From positions 1 to 34,284 of the forward strand of contig PHCS01000025.1 in the NCBI GenBank assembly GCA_002840845.1: a stretch of 34,284 bases of DNA. Reading direction: 5' to 3'. Under the pieces are notes generated by a model. The model was not told the origin of the DNA. It was given only the letters and a program-made list of their open reading frames with translations, and made no database searches. Positions 16,155-26,286 of the stretch are shown piece by piece (position 1 is the stretch's first letter; each line of letters opens with the position of its first letter). Position numbers and translations under genes: made by a program. Source of the stretch: Betaproteobacteria bacterium HGW-Betaproteobacteria-14 (GTDB lineage Bacteria > Pseudomonadota > Gammaproteobacteria > Burkholderiales > Rhodocyclaceae).

Positions 16155-18143
16155 TCAGGAGTGCGCCGCCGCATGCGGCAAACGTTGCCGGACTCGTTCG
16201 ATCACCCACGCTACGGCCTCATCGACCGTCATCGCCGTGGTGTCGAGCAACTCGGCATCCGCGCATTTCTGCAGGGGCGCGACCGCCCGCGCACTGTCGC
16301 GCGCATCGCGTTCGTGTAGATCCTGCAAAAGGGTGTCAATGTTAGCAGACATTCCTTTGTCGATCAACTGTTTATGGCGACGCTCGGCCCGGGCCTCGGC
16401 GGTCGCGCTGAGGAAGACCTTGAGCGGCGCATCCGGGAATACCACCGAACCCATGTCGCGCCCCTCGGCCACCAGGCCGGGCGCCTGCCGATAGGCCCGC
16501 TGGCGCCCGAGCAGGGCTGCCCGGACGGCCGGGAAGGCCGCAACTTTGGACGCTCCGGCCGAGCAGGCCTCGCTGCGGATGGCTGCGCTGGCCTCCTCGC
16601 CGTCGAGCAGGATGCGGCCGCCCTCGAACGCTGCTGGCAGGGTTTCGGCAATCCGCGCCAGAGCCTCCCCGTCGTCGAGCGCCACGCCGGCGCGCAGGGC
16701 GGCCAGGGCAACCAGACGGTAGAGGGCGCCGCTGTCAAGGTAATGAAATCCCAGCTTTTCGGCCACCAGGGCAGCCACCGTGCCCTTGCCCGAGGCCGAA
16801 GGGCCATCGATGGCGATCACCGGAGCCAGCAGCGACAGAAAACGATCGAAGTACTCCGGGAAGGTTTTGTTCACGCACTTCGGGTCGTTGATGCGCACCG
16901 GCACGCCGCCGAGGCAGGCCAGCGAGAAGCACATCGCCATGCGGTGGTCGTCGTAGGTGTCGATGGCGGCATTCGGCTTGAAAGACAGTCGCTGCGGGAC
17001 GGCGCCAGGCGCTTCGCGTCCGGGCATGGAGACGGCAATGAAGTCGGCGCCCTCCTCCACCTGGGCGCCCAGCTTGCGCAATTCGGTCGCCATGGCGGCG
17101 ATGCGGTCGGTTTCCTTGACGCGCCAGCTGGCGATGTTGGTCAGCCGCGTCGTGCCCTCGGCAAACAGCGCCACCACGGCCAGGGTCATGGCGGCATCGG
17201 GCATATGGTTGCAATCGAGGTCGATGGCCTGCAGCCGTCCGCCGGCCGGCGCGGCAGCCTCGATCCAGTTCGGGCCCATCTCGACGTGTGCGCCCATCGC
17301 CTGCAATGCCTCGGCGAAGCGCACATCGCCCTGGATGCTATCCCGCCCCACACCCTCGACACGCACCGGCCCGCCGGCAACCGCCCCGGCTGCCAGGAAA
17401 TAGGAGGCGGAGGAGGCATCTCCCTCGACGAAGACGGTGCCGGGACTGCGGTAGCGCATTCCCGACGGAACCCGAAATTCGCGCCAGCCGTCCCGCTCGA
17501 CTTTGACGCCAAAGCGCGCCATCAGCTTGAGCGTGATATCGATGTAGGGCTTGGAGATGAGTTCGCCCAGAACCTCCACTGTCGCGCCATCGCCGTTCAA
17601 CGGCAGTGCCATCAGCAGCGCAGTGAGGAACTGGCTTGAGGCCTCGCCGCGCACAGTCACTCGGCCGCCCGCCAGGATTGGCGCCGGACGGATCTCCAGC
17701 GGCGGAAAACCTTCCTTGCCCAGATAGCGTATGTCCGCGCCGAGTTGGCGCAAGGCATCGACCAGATCGCCTATCGGCCGTTCGTGCATGCGTGGCACAC
17801 CCGTGAGCCGATAGTGGCCGTTCGAGAGCGCCAGCGCCGCCGTCAGGGGACGGAAGGCCGTGCCGGCATTGCCGAGGAAGAGTTCGGCCTGCTTGACCGG
17901 AAAGGCACCGCCGGCCCCGCGCACGCGGAAGTCGTTGCCCTCCATCCGTTTCCAGTCGTTGCCTAGCGCCTTGAGGGCCTCGAGCATGCGTTCGATGTCG
18001 TCGGAGAGCAATAAATCGCGGATGGCGGTCTCGCCTTCGGCCAGGGCGGCCAGAAGAAGAAAGCGGTTGGAGATGCTCTTCGAGCCGGGCAAGCGCACGC
18101 GGCCCGAAGCATGATATGCCGGAGCGAGGTCCAGATACTCCAT
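16155..18143 (-). CDS. aroA-cmk: Bifunctional EPSP synthase / cytidylate kinase fusion
   Basis: A single 662-residue frame joins two enzymes. Residues 1-438 are AroA (class I EPSP synthase): [11 protein letters not shown] with K22/S23, [37 protein letters not shown] with D316, RVKETDRIA with E344, and DDHRMAM. Residues 441-662 are CMP kinase: [12 protein letters not shown]-loop at 445-455, [12 protein letters not shown], and [18 protein letters not shown]. AroA normally ends near TFPEYF, and here the chain runs straight into [11 protein letters not shown] with no stop or linker. AroA makes EPSP from shikimate-3-phosphate and PEP; Cmk makes (d)CDP. The ATG at 18143 overlaps the tyrA stop by one base. 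Fused forms are known in other betaproteobacteria, so this is probably real and not a sequencing error. Confidence 0.96.
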   Translation of the reverse strand: MEYLDLAPAYHASGRVRLPGSKSISNRFLLLAALAEGETAIRDLLLSDDIERMLEALKALGNDWKRMEGNDFRVRGAGGAFPVKQAELFLGNAGTAFRPLTAALALSNGHYRLTGVPRMHERPIGDLVDALRQLGADIRYLGKEGFPPLEIRPAPILAGGRVTVRGEASSQFLTALLMALPLNGDGATVEVLGELISKPYIDITLKLMARFGVKVERDGWREFRVPSGMRYRSPGTVFVEGDASSASYFLAAGAVAGGPVRVEGVGRDSIQGDVRFAEALQAMGAHVEMGPNWIEAAAPAGGRLQAIDLDCNHMPDAAMTLAVVALFAEGTTRLTNIASWRVKETDRIAAMATELRKLGAQVEEGADFIAVSMPGREAPGAVPQRLSFKPNAAIDTYDDHRMAMCFSLACLGGVPVRINDPKCVNKTFPEYFDRFLSLLAPVIAIDGPSASGKGTVAALVAEKLGFHYLDSGALYRLVALAALRAGVALDDGEALARIAETLPAAFEGGRILLDGEEASAAIRSEACSAGASKVAAFPAVRAALLGRQRAYRQAPGLVAEGRDMGSVVFPDAPLKVFLSATAEARAERRHKQLIDKGMSANIDTLLQDLHERDARDSARAVAPLQKCADAELLDTTAMTVDEAVAWVIERVRQRLPHAAAHS

Positions 18144-19021
18144 CAGGAAAGCTTGCCCTCCGCCCACGCGCGGCGCACGGTGCGCGCCTCTGCAAAGACA
18201 GCCTCGAGCGCGACAGCATCGCCGACGAGGAGCGCATTGCGCAGCTCCTCGAGTTGCCGCTGGTACTGCTCCAGTTCGCTGAGCAACGCGGACTTGTTGG
18301 CAATGCAGATGTCCCGCCACATCTCCGGATGGCTGGCGGCAATGCGCGTGAAATCGCGGAAGCCGCTCGCCGCGAAACGGAAGAATTCCTCTCGGTTCTC
18401 ACGCTGGGCAAGATCATGTACCAGCGCGAAAGACAACAAGTGCGGCAAATGGCTGACTGCGGCGAACACCTGATCGTGCCGCGACGGTGTCATTTCGTGC
18501 ACTGTGGCGCCACAGGCTGACCAGGCGGTGCGCACGCGCTCGATCGCATCCGCATCGCACTCAGGCAGAGGCGTCAGCACCACTTTGCGGTCGACGTAGA
18601 GATCGGCCTTCGCCGCGCCTGCGCCGCTGTTCTCCGCGCCGGCGATGGGATGGGCCGGTACAAATCGTGAGAGATGCGCCGGCAGGAACTGGCGAACGGC
18701 AGCTTCGACGTCGCCCTTCGTGCTGCCGCCATCCGTAATGGTCGTCTGCGGACCTAGGTGCGGCGCCATCGTCTGCATCAGCAGCGGCATCTGGCCGACA
18801 GGCGTTGCAAGGAGGACAAGATCGGCGCCCCCCAGAGTCGCAGCATCGAAAGCGCCAATTCTGTCGATGATACCCAGGCGCATGGCCTCGTCCAGCGTGG
18901 CCCGGCTACGGCCGATGCCGGCGACTTCGCCGACTAAGCCAGCCTTTTTCAGGGCCAGCGCGAACGAGCCGCCGATCAGGCCGACGCCAACAACAACGAT
19001 CTTCTCAAGCCGCAAGCTCAC
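18143..19021 (-). CDS. tyrA: Prephenate (cyclohexadienyl) dehydrogenase
   Basis: The 292-residue enzyme oxidatively decarboxylates prephenate (or arogenate) on the way to tyrosine. The NAD(P) site is [16 protein letters not shown], followed by [22 protein letters not shown] and the active-site segment [14 protein letters not shown]. The helical C-terminal domain contains [19 protein letters not shown] and [15 protein letters not shown]. No chorismate mutase or ACT domain is attached. The GTG at 19021 is taken as start because AGGA lies just before it and the encoded protein begins with the Rossmann strand. It follows hisC by six bases and touches aroA-cmk. Confidence 0.95.
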   Translation of the reverse strand: MSLRLEKIVVVGVGLIGGSFALALKKAGLVGEVAGIGRSRATLDEAMRLGIIDRIGAFDAATLGGADLVLLATPVGQMPLLMQTMAPHLGPQTTITDGGSTKGDVEAAVRQFLPAHLSRFVPAHPIAGAENSGAGAAKADLYVDRKVVLTPLPECDADAIERVRTAWSACGATVHEMTPSRHDQVFAAVSHLPHLLSFALVHDLAQRENREEFFRFAASGFRDFTRIAASHPEMWRDICIANKSALLSELEQYQRQLEELRNALLVGDAVALEAVFAEARTVRRAWAEGKLS

Positions 19022-19027
19022 GTCGTC

Positions 19028-20128
19028 CTAGCGCGCGCCTTCCAGCGACTTTTCCAGCGCCGCAAGGAAGCTTGCATTCTCGCTTTCCAGGCCGATGGTG
19101 ACGCGCAAGTGCTCGGGCAGGGCATAGCCGGCAATCGGCCGTACGATGACGCCCTGCTTGAGCAGGGCCTGGTTCACCTTGGCTGCATCCCCTGCCTTGA
19201 AGGTAATGAAATTGCCGTGCGAGGGTATGTGTTCCAGACCGAGGCGCTTGAGGCCGGCAATGATCTGATCCATGCCGCGCCGATTGGCCTCAAAGCTCTC
19301 GGCAATGAAAGCGTGGTCGTCCAGCGCGGCAATAGCACCGGCGAGCGCAAGGTTGTTCACGTTGAAAGGCTGGCGCACGCGGTGCATCAGGTCGGCGATT
19401 TCGGCCGTGGTGACGGCGTAACCGACACGCAGGCCGGCAAGGCCGTGGATCTTCGAGAAGGTGCGCGTGATGACCAGGTTGGGAAACTCCCTCACCCAGG
19501 CCAGGGTGTCGACGCGGTCGGCTGGCGGCAGGTATTCATTGTAGGCCTCGTCCAGCACCACGACCACATCCTTTGGGGCCGACTGCAGGAAGGCCTTGAC
19601 CTGGTCACCCGGGAGGAAATTTCCGGTCGGGTTGTTGGGATTAGCAATCCACACGATGCGCGTATCTGGCCGGATGGCCGCACGCATGGCATCCAGATCA
19701 TGGCCGAAGTGTCTCGCCGGCACGACGATGCATTCGCCGCCGGCCGACATCGTCGCCAGAGGATAAACGGCGAAGGCGTGCCGCGAAAATACCGAAGAGC
19801 GGCCCGGCGCAAGAAACACGCGCGCAACCAGGTCAAGCACATCATTGGAACCGTTGCCGAGCACGATCTGCTCCGTGCCGACACCGAGCCGTGAAGCCAG
19901 AGCGGCAGTCAGCTCGAACTGGTCGGGATAACGCTCAATGCCATCCATGGCCTCCTGCATCGCCGCGCGAGCACGCGGGCTCATGCCGAGCGGATTCTCG
20001 TTGGACGCCAGCTTGACGATCTTCCCTGCGGGAATGCCCATCTCGCGTGCCAGCTGCGTAATCGGCTTGCCCGGCAGGTAGGGTGATATGGCGCGAATGT
20101 ACGGCGGTGCGTGTTCGGCGATACTCAT
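19028..20128 (-). CDS. hisC: Histidinol-phosphate / aromatic aminotransferase
   Basis: The 366-residue fold-type I PLP aminotransferase shows KLASNENPLG, VLGNGSNDVLDL, IANPNNPTG, VLDEAYNEY and the PLP lysine in TRTFSKIHGLAGLRVGYA; the arginine in PIAGYALPEHLRVTIG binds the carboxylate. HisC makes histidinol phosphate. Copies located between pheA and tyrA, as here, are usually thought to transaminate phenylpyruvate, hydroxyphenylpyruvate or prephenate as well. The start at ATG 20128 is supported by AAGGGGGAA six bases upstream; an in-frame start at 20164 lacks a good site. It is 49 bases downstream of pheA. Confidence 0.95.
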   Translation of the reverse strand: MSIAEHAPPYIRAISPYLPGKPITQLAREMGIPAGKIVKLASNENPLGMSPRARAAMQEAMDGIERYPDQFELTAALASRLGVGTEQIVLGNGSNDVLDLVARVFLAPGRSSVFSRHAFAVYPLATMSAGGECIVVPARHFGHDLDAMRAAIRPDTRIVWIANPNNPTGNFLPGDQVKAFLQSAPKDVVVVLDEAYNEYLPPADRVDTLAWVREFPNLVITRTFSKIHGLAGLRVGYAVTTAEIADLMHRVRQPFNVNNLALAGAIAALDDHAFIAESFEANRRGMDQIIAGLKRLGLEHIPSHGNFITFKAGDAAKVNQALLKQGVIVRPIAGYALPEHLRVTIGLESENASFLAALEKSLEGAR

Positions 20129-20177
20129 GATGCGTTCCCCCTTGGTAGTCTTTCTCTCCCGCATTTTTCCGGCATCG

Positions 20178-21245
20178 TCAGGTCACTGCGCCAGGATAGG
20201 AGCCCAGTATCTTGACGAATGCGGCGCGATCTCGCAGCTCGGCGAATGCCTTGCCAACTCGTTCCTCGCTCTGGTGACCTTCAACGTCGACATAAAAAAC
20301 ATACTCCCACAGGCCTGCGCGCGACGGACGCGATTCGAACTTGCTCATCGACACCCCATGTCTTGCAAGAGGCTCCAGCAGGGCATACATCGCACCTGCC
20401 TTGTTCTGCGAGGCGCAGACAAGGGAGGTCTTGTCGCGACCGGAGGGGCCGGCATCGTGCATGCCGATGACAAGGAAGCGTGTCGTGTTGTTCGGGTCGT
20501 CCTCTATGTCCCGTGCAAGATTGTTCAGGCCGTAAAGGCCGGCGGCCGCCTCACCGGCGATGGCGCAGGATTCGACATCCCCCGAAGCCATGCGCGCAGC
20601 CTCGGCATTGCTCGCCACAGGCACGCGCGGAAGCGACGGCAGGTAGTGGTTGAGCCATTCGTGGCACTGCGCGAGTGACTGGGCATGCGAGTAAAGGCGT
20701 TTGACGTCCTCGAGGCGTTCCGCTTTGGAAAGCAGATGCTGGTGGATGCGCAGCATGACTTCGCCGCATATCTTGATCGGCATCTGCAACAACAGATCGA
20801 GTGTGCGACCGACGGCTCCTTCGGTGGAATTCTCCACCGGCACCACGCCATAATCGGCATGGCCCGCCTCAACGGTGCGGAATACCTCGTCGATGGTCGC
20901 GGCAGCAGTGAATTGCGGCGCCGAACCGAAATGCTTTTTCGCCGCACTTTCGGTGAATGTGCCTTGCGGGCCGAAATAAACAACACGCAACGGCTGCTCC
21001 AGCGACAGGCATGCCGACATGATCTCGCGGAAGATGTGCCAGACAGCCGCCTCGGGCAGCGGCCCCTGGTTGAGCCCGACTATACGGCGCAGGACCTGCG
21101 CTTCGCGCTCCGGCCGGTAGACCACCGCGCCGCCTTTTACGCGGCCGATTTCGTGGGCGATCTCGGCGCGGCGCGACAGCCGTGCAAGCACCTCCTCGTC
21201 GAGACGGTCGATCTCGGCCCGAAGGCGCTGCAGTTCGTCGCTCAT
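20178..21245 (-). CDS. pheA: Bifunctional chorismate mutase / prephenate dehydratase (P-protein)
   Basis: The 355-residue protein has three parts. An AroQ chorismate mutase (1-90) has LQRLRAEIDRLDEEVLARL and VYRPEREAQVLRRI. A prephenate dehydratase (about 93-270) contains YFGPQGTFTESAA, GVVPVENSTEGAVGRTLD and the catalytic NNTTRFLVIG. A C-terminal ACT domain carries KFESRPSRAGLWEYVFYVD, the motif that binds phenylalanine for feedback inhibition. It turns chorismate to phenylpyruvate. Feedback control by Phe is expected from the intact ESRPSR motif. It starts three bases after the serA stop. Confidence 0.97.
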   Translation of the reverse strand: MSDELQRLRAEIDRLDEEVLARLSRRAEIAHEIGRVKGGAVVYRPEREAQVLRRIVGLNQGPLPEAAVWHIFREIMSACLSLEQPLRVVYFGPQGTFTESAAKKHFGSAPQFTAAATIDEVFRTVEAGHADYGVVPVENSTEGAVGRTLDLLLQMPIKICGEVMLRIHQHLLSKAERLEDVKRLYSHAQSLAQCHEWLNHYLPSLPRVPVASNAEAARMASGDVESCAIAGEAAAGLYGLNNLARDIEDDPNNTTRFLVIGMHDAGPSGRDKTSLVCASQNKAGAMYALLEPLARHGVSMSKFESRPSRAGLWEYVFYVDVEGHQSEERVGKAFAELRDRAAFVKILGSYPGAVT

Positions 21246-21248
21246 AAC

Positions 21249-22427
21249 TTATGCTGGCAGATAACGTACTGCCAACACGCCCTCGATGCTGGAAATCGAG
21301 TCGATCACGGAGTCCGGCACGGCACTATCTACATCCACCAGCGTATAGGCCATGTCGCCGCGCGACTTGTTCATCATGTTGTGGATGTTGAGGTTGGCCT
21401 TGGCCATCGCAGTGGAAATCTGTCCGACCATATTCGGCACGTTGGAATTGGCGATGGCAATGCGGAAGTTCGATTCGCGAGGCATCGAGATGCTGGGGAA
21501 GTTTACGGCATTCTGCACATTGCCATGCTCAAGATAGTCGCGAACCTGATCGGCCACCATCGCCGCACAGTTGTCCTCGGCTTCGCGCGTGGAAGCCCCG
21601 AGGTGCGGCAGGGCCACCACGTGCGGATGAGCATTTACATGCGGGCTGGGGAAGTCGCACACATAGCTGGCGAGCTTCTTCGCGTCCAGCGCTGCCAGAA
21701 CGGCCTGCTCGTCCACCACGCCCTCGCGCGAAAAATTAAGCAGCACGGCACCGTGCCGGACATGCTCCAGGGTCTGGGCATTGACCATCTTGCGCGTGGC
21801 GTCGACCAACGGCACGTGCAAGCTGATGAAATTCGAGTTTTTCAGCACCTCGGCCACGCTGTTCGCCTTCCTCACCTGGGACGGCAGGCTCCAGGCGGCA
21901 TCCACCGTAATCTCAGGATCGTAGCCCATCACATGCATGCCGAGCTTGATGGCGGCATCCGCCACCAGGCAGCCGATCTTGCCGAGGCCAACGACTCCGA
22001 GCGTATGGCCGGCCAGTTCAAAGCCGGCAAAATTCTTCTTGCCGTCCTCGACTTTTTTTTCCATCTCCGGATCATTTGGATCGAGGGCAGTGACGAAGCG
22101 CATTGCGCCGGTAAGGTTGCGCGCGGACAGCAGCATGCCGGCGATGACCAACTCCTTCACCGCGTTGGCATTGGCGCCGGGCGCATTGAATACCGGCACC
22201 CCGCGGGCTCCCATGGCCTTGACCGGAATATTGTTGGTTCCGGCGCCTGCGCGTCCTATGGCACGGACGGAAGCCGGAATGTCGAGCTTGTGCATGTCGG
22301 CGGAGCGCACCAAGATGGCGTCAGGCGCGGCGATGTCCTTGCCGACGGTATATTGCTCCGGCGGCAAGCGCTTCAGGCCAGCCTGGGATATCTGGTTGAG
22401 CACCAGGATCTGAAAGATGTTAGCCAT
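21249..22427 (-). CDS. serA: D-3-phosphoglycerate dehydrogenase (short form with ACT domain)
   Basis: The 392-residue protein is a D-2-hydroxyacid dehydrogenase. It has GRAGAGTNNIPVKAM in the substrate domain, NAD loop GVVGLGKIGCLVADAA (145-160), NFSREGVVDE with R234, and LPHLGASTREAE with the catalytic H275. A C-terminal ACT domain (about 321-392) contains VPNMVGQISTAMAKANLNIH. The usual DVFxxEP segment reads YVCDFPSPHVNAHP, so the expected catalytic glutamate is not obvious. The enzyme performs the first step of serine synthesis. The ATG at 22427 overlaps the serC stop by eight bases, with GAGG before it. It is inserted between serC and pheA, which are directly adjacent in many proteobacteria. 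Confidence 0.93.
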   Translation of the reverse strand: MANIFQILVLNQISQAGLKRLPPEQYTVGKDIAAPDAILVRSADMHKLDIPASVRAIGRAGAGTNNIPVKAMGARGVPVFNAPGANANAVKELVIAGMLLSARNLTGAMRFVTALDPNDPEMEKKVEDGKKNFAGFELAGHTLGVVGLGKIGCLVADAAIKLGMHVMGYDPEITVDAAWSLPSQVRKANSVAEVLKNSNFISLHVPLVDATRKMVNAQTLEHVRHGAVLLNFSREGVVDEQAVLAALDAKKLASYVCDFPSPHVNAHPHVVALPHLGASTREAEDNCAAMVADQVRDYLEHGNVQNAVNFPSISMPRESNFRIAIANSNVPNMVGQISTAMAKANLNIHNMMNKSRGDMAYTLVDVDSAVPDSVIDSISSIEGVLAVRYLPA

Positions 22428-23502
22428 GCTTTGCCTCGAATCCACTCATATAGTCGACCAGCGTTTTGACGCCTTCCAGAGGCATGGCGTTATATATCGA
22501 GGCGCGCATGCCGCCGACTGAGCGATGCCCTTTCAGTTGGATCATGCCGCGCGCCTTGGCCCCCTTGAGAAACTCTTCGTCCAAGTCTGCTTTCTTGAGC
22601 GTGAACGGCACATTCATCAATGAGCGATCGCCCTTTGCAACTGGACTGACAAAGAAGCGGCTCTGATCTAGGAAAGCGTAGAGCAGTGCCGCCTTCTCCT
22701 GATTGCGCTGGTGCATTGCTGCCAGGCCGCCGTTTTGCTTGATCCACTGGAACACCAGTCCTGCTATGTAGATGCCGTAAGTGGGCGGTGTGTTGTACAT
22801 CGACTCGTTATCGGCATGCGTCTTGTAGTCCAGCATGACGGGCGTCTTGGGCAGCGCCTGGCCAATCAGATCGTCACGCACGATAGCAATGGTCAGACCG
22901 GCCGGACCGATGTTCTTCTGCGCGCCGGCGTAGATGAGGCCGTACTTCGAAACATCGACCGGACGCGACAGGATGTTCGAAGACATGTCGCACACCAGCG
23001 GCACATCCCCTGTCTGCGGCATCCAGTGGAACTCCACCCCGCCGATGGTCTCATTGGCGGTGTAATGCACATAGGCGGCATCCTTGCTCAGCTTCCAGTC
23101 TGCCTGCGGCGGGGCATAAGTGAAGTTTTTGTCCTCGCTCGAGGCCACAACGTTCACCTGGCAAAACTGCTTTGCCTCCTTGATGGCCTTTTTGGCCCAT
23201 TCGCCCGTGTGAACGTAGTCGGCGCCAGTCTTGCCGCGCAGCAGGTTGATCGGAACCATGGAGAATTGCAGGCTGGCACCGCCCTGCAGGAATAGCACCT
23301 TGTAGTTGGCAGGGATGCCCATCAACTCGCGCAGGTCGGCCTCCGCCTGGGCGGCAATGCTCATGAATTCCTTGCCGCGGTGGCTCATTTCCATGACGGA
23401 CTGGCCGCTGCCGTGCCAGTCGAGCATCTCCTCCGCTGCCTGTTTAAGAACAGCCTCCGGCAAGGTCGCCGGTCCGGCGCTGAAATTGATAACGCGTGCC
23501 AT
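22420..23502 (-). CDS. serC: Phosphoserine aminotransferase
   Basis: The 360-residue PLP enzyme converts 3-phosphohydroxypyruvate to phosphoserine, and acts in PLP synthesis in many bacteria. It begins ARVINFSAGPATLPEAVL and has WHGSGQSVMEMSHRGKEF, FLQGGASLQFSMVPINLL and the PLP lysine in YAGAQKNIGPAGLTI. It ends with KGHRSVGGMRASIYNAMP, which binds the substrate phosphate. The length matches E. coli (362). The start at ATG 23502 has AGGAG at good spacing; a GTG 12 bases upstream sits inside that site. It begins eight bases after gyrA and overlaps serA, so serine steps one and two are coupled. Confidence 0.97.
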   Translation of the reverse strand: MARVINFSAGPATLPEAVLKQAAEEMLDWHGSGQSVMEMSHRGKEFMSIAAQAEADLRELMGIPANYKVLFLQGGASLQFSMVPINLLRGKTGADYVHTGEWAKKAIKEAKQFCQVNVVASSEDKNFTYAPPQADWKLSKDAAYVHYTANETIGGVEFHWMPQTGDVPLVCDMSSNILSRPVDVSKYGLIYAGAQKNIGPAGLTIAIVRDDLIGQALPKTPVMLDYKTHADNESMYNTPPTYGIYIAGLVFQWIKQNGGLAAMHQRNQEKAALLYAFLDQSRFFVSPVAKGDRSLMNVPFTLKKADLDEEFLKGAKARGMIQLKGHRSVGGMRASIYNAMPLEGVKTLVDYMSGFEAKHG

Positions 23503-23510
23503 TTCTTCTT

Positions 23511-26054
23511 TCACTCCTCGTCGGTCTCAATAATTTTTTCAATGCCGGCCAGCTTGGTGCCATTATCAAGCGCAATCAGGGTGACGCCCTGCGTCGAGCG
23601 CCCCATTTCGCGGATATCCTGCACCAGCGTACGAATCAGCACACCGCCGGTGGAAATCAGCATGAGTTCGTCGGTGTCGCCGACCAGAACGGCGCCTATC
23701 AGCCTCCCATTGCGTCCAGATGCCTGGATGGCAATCATGCCTTTGGTGCCGCGACCGTGTCGCGTGTACTCGGCAATCGCCGTGCGCTTGCCAAAGCCAT
23801 TTTCCGTAGCTGTCAGCACGCTCTGATCCTCGCCCTTGGCGACAAGCATCGAGATCACGCTTTGCACTGGATCGAGCATCATGCCACGCACGCCGCGCGC
23901 CTCACGCCCCATCGGTCGCACATCCGCCTCTGCAAAGCGTACCGCCTTGCCTGCGTCCGAGAACAGCATCACGTCGAACTCGCCGTCAGTGATGGCCACC
24001 CCGATAAGATGGTCTCCCTCGTCGAGGGCGACTGCGATGATGCCAGCCTTGCGCGGATTGGCGAAGGCCGACAGGGGCGTCTTCTTGACCGTCCCGCCCA
24101 TCGTCGCCATGAACACGAAGTGCCCTTCGTCGAACTCCTTCACAGGCAGAACTGCAGTAATCTTTTCGCCTTCGCCAAGGGGGAAGAGATTGACAATGGG
24201 TTTGCCGCGGCTGGTCGAGGAGCCCTCCGGCACCTCGTACACCTTGAGCCAATAGACGCGGCCGCGATTGGAGAAGCACAGGATGTAGTCGTGCGTATTG
24301 GCGACGAACAGGCGGTCGACGAAATCATCCTCCTTCATTGCCGTAGCCTGGCGACCGCGCCCGCCGCGCCGCTGGGCGCGATAGTCATCCAACACCTGTC
24401 GCTTGAAGTAGCCGCCGTGCGAGAGGGTGACGACTACGTCGGCGGGGGTGATCAGGTCTTCCAGGCAGAGGTCTTCGGCATGCAACACGATCTCAGAGCG
24501 CCGCGCATCGCCGAACTGCTCCCGGATGGCGCGCAACTCGTCGCTGATAATGCGGGTAATGCGTTCCGGACGGGCAAGAACATCGAGCAGGTCGGCAATC
24601 TGTTCCATCACCTCTCGGTATTCGGCGAGGATCTTGTCCTGCTCCAGACCAGTCAGACGCTGCAGACGCAGCTCCAGGATGGCCTGTGTTTGAGCGTCAG
24701 AAAGCTTGTACCCCTGTTCGAAGAATCCGAATTCCGGGGACAACCCGTCCGGCCTGGAGGCCTGTGCATTGGCTCGAGCCAGCATTTGTTCGACCAGGGA
24801 CGAGCGCCAGGTGCGGGACATCAACTCACGCTTGGCCTCCGGCGGTGTCGGTGCCGCCTTGATGAGGGCAATGACTTCATCGACATTGGACAGCGCCACT
24901 GCCAAGCCTTCTAGGATGTGGCCCCGCTCGCGCGCCTTGCGCAATTCGAAGACATTGCGCCGCGTCACCACCTCCCGGCGGTGGGCAAGGAAGGCTGCGA
25001 GCATCTCCTTCAAGTTGAGCAGGCGCGGCCGTCCGTCGACCAGGGCCACCATGTTCACCCCGAAGGTATCCTGCAACTGCGTCATCTTGTACAGGTTGTT
25101 GAGCACGACCTCGGGGACTTCGCCGCGCTTGAGTTCGATCACCACGCGCATGCCGGACTTGTCGGACTCGTCCTGGATGTGGGATATCCCCTCCAGCTTC
25201 TTCTCGCCGACCAGTTCGGCAATGCGCTCGAGCAGCGACTTCTTGTTTACCTGATAGGGAAGCTCGTCGACGATGATGGCTTGGCGGTTGCCTTTTTCCA
25301 TATCCTCGAAGTGCGTACGTGCCCGCATCACGATGCGGCCACGGCCGGTCAGGTAGCCCTCGCGCACACCTGCAGTACCGTAGATGATGCCCGCAGTAGG
25401 AAAGTCGGGCGCCGGGATGATCCCGATCAACTCCTCGATGCCCAATTCCGGGTTGTCCAGCAGCGCCAGACAGCCGTCAACCACCTCGTTTAAATTATGC
25501 GGCGGAATGTTCGTCGCCATGCCGACTGCGATTCCCGAACTGCCGTTGATAAGCAGGTTGGGGATCTTCGCAGGAAGGATCAATGGCTCGCGCTCGGAGC
25601 CATCGTAGTTCGGCCCGAAATCCACGGTCTCCTTGTCGATGTCGGCCAACAACTCGTGGCCAATGCGCGCCATGCGGATTTCGGTGTAGCGCATCGCGGC
25701 GGCGTTGTCGCCATCGACCGAACCGAAGTTGCCCTGGCCATCCACCAACATGTAACGCAGACTGAAATCCTGCGCCATGCGAACGATGGTGTCGTAGACC
25801 GCGGTGTCTCCGTGCGGATGGTATTTACCAATCACGTCGCCGACGATGCGGGCTGACTTCTTGTAAGCCTTGTTCCAGTCGTTGGACAGCTCGTGCATGG
25901 CAAAAAGCACGCGCCGATGCACCGGCTTGAGCCCGTCTCGCACATCCGGAAGCGCACGGCCCTTGATAACGCTCATGGCGTAATCAAGATAGGAATGCCG
26001 CATTTCCTCTTCGAGGCTGACCGGGAGGGTTTCTTTGGCGAATTGAGTGGTCAT
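23511..26054 (-). CDS. gyrA: DNA gyrase subunit A
   Basis: The 847-residue subunit cuts and rejoins DNA in the gyrase A2B2 complex that introduces negative supercoils. The catalytic tyrosine is Y123 in [11 protein letters not shown]. The quinolone-resistance region reads [20 protein letters not shown]: the residue matching E. coli Ser83 is Thr84, and Asp87 is kept as D88. Thr here is wild type in several species, so it is not evidence of resistance. The C-terminal beta-pinwheel carries the GyrA box QRRGGRG, needed for DNA wrapping. ATG 26054 is preferred over an upstream in-frame codon at 26093 because [18 protein letters not shown] matches family N-termini. It is the first gene of the minus-strand operon. 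Confidence 0.98.
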   Translation of the reverse strand: MTTQFAKETLPVSLEEEMRHSYLDYAMSVIKGRALPDVRDGLKPVHRRVLFAMHELSNDWNKAYKKSARIVGDVIGKYHPHGDTAVYDTIVRMAQDFSLRYMLVDGQGNFGSVDGDNAAAMRYTEIRMARIGHELLADIDKETVDFGPNYDGSEREPLILPAKIPNLLINGSSGIAVGMATNIPPHNLNEVVDGCLALLDNPELGIEELIGIIPAPDFPTAGIIYGTAGVREGYLTGRGRIVMRARTHFEDMEKGNRQAIIVDELPYQVNKKSLLERIAELVGEKKLEGISHIQDESDKSGMRVVIELKRGEVPEVVLNNLYKMTQLQDTFGVNMVALVDGRPRLLNLKEMLAAFLAHRREVVTRRNVFELRKARERGHILEGLAVALSNVDEVIALIKAAPTPPEAKRELMSRTWRSSLVEQMLARANAQASRPDGLSPEFGFFEQGYKLSDAQTQAILELRLQRLTGLEQDKILAEYREVMEQIADLLDVLARPERITRIISDELRAIREQFGDARRSEIVLHAEDLCLEDLITPADVVVTLSHGGYFKRQVLDDYRAQRRGGRGRQATAMKEDDFVDRLFVANTHDYILCFSNRGRVYWLKVYEVPEGSSTSRGKPIVNLFPLGEGEKITAVLPVKEFDEGHFVFMATMGGTVKKTPLSAFANPRKAGIIAVALDEGDHLIGVAITDGEFDVMLFSDAGKAVRFAEADVRPMGREARGVRGMMLDPVQSVISMLVAKGEDQSVLTATENGFGKRTAIAEYTRHGRGTKGMIAIQASGRNGRLIGAVLVGDTDELMLISTGGVLIRTLVQDIREMGRSTQGVTLIALDNGTKLAGIEKIIETDEE

Positions 26055-26170
26055 CGAGCAGGGGATCCGAGGCTGGGCTGAGGCACCCACCAAAAAGGTC
26101 GAAGTTTAACATGCCGCCCTGTCGAAAGCAGCCTGCTTGGCCATGCAGGGATAGGCAATTGTCGTCTTGA

Positions 26171-26206
26171 CTACAAGTTGTAGGCCTTTGGTTTTTGTGC
26201 TTAAAT
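26171..26206 (+). promoter_or_regulatory. Possible ompA promoter with overlapping dyad
   Basis: In the gap between gyrA and the first ompA-like gene there is a perfect inverted repeat, CTACAAGTTGTAG (26171-26183). Its right half overlaps TTGTAG, which is spaced 17 bases from TTAAAT (26201-26206). This could be a promoter with an operator over the -35 box. It is a by-eye proposal. Confidence 0.28.
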
Positions 26207-26286
26207 TAATCCGTTAATCGCCGCAACCGGCACGCCGTCCCGCCGGACAATCAGAACAATCTCTCATGCCAGTGGAGGATTTCACT

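Noticed and set aside
20685..22469. Long plus-strand frame of 594 codons opposite serA and pheA
   Set aside because: It is a shadow of the real genes in high-GC DNA: composition is rich in His, Arg and Ala with no motif, and the opposite strand has clear enzymes.
23496..24914. Plus-strand frame of 472 codons opposite gyrA
   Set aside because: Antisense to gyrA, with low-complexity His/Gln-rich composition and no ribosome-binding site of note.
23511..26054. Thr84 of GyrA as a quinolone-resistance change
   Set aside because: Thr at this position is the normal residue in several bacteria such as Pseudomonas, and the second hotspot residue (Asp) is intact.
26254..26286. ATG at 26266 as the start of the first ompA-like gene
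   Set aside because: It has no ribosome-binding site and would put an acidic stretch before the signal peptide. The TTG at 26287 has GGAGGA at ideal distance.
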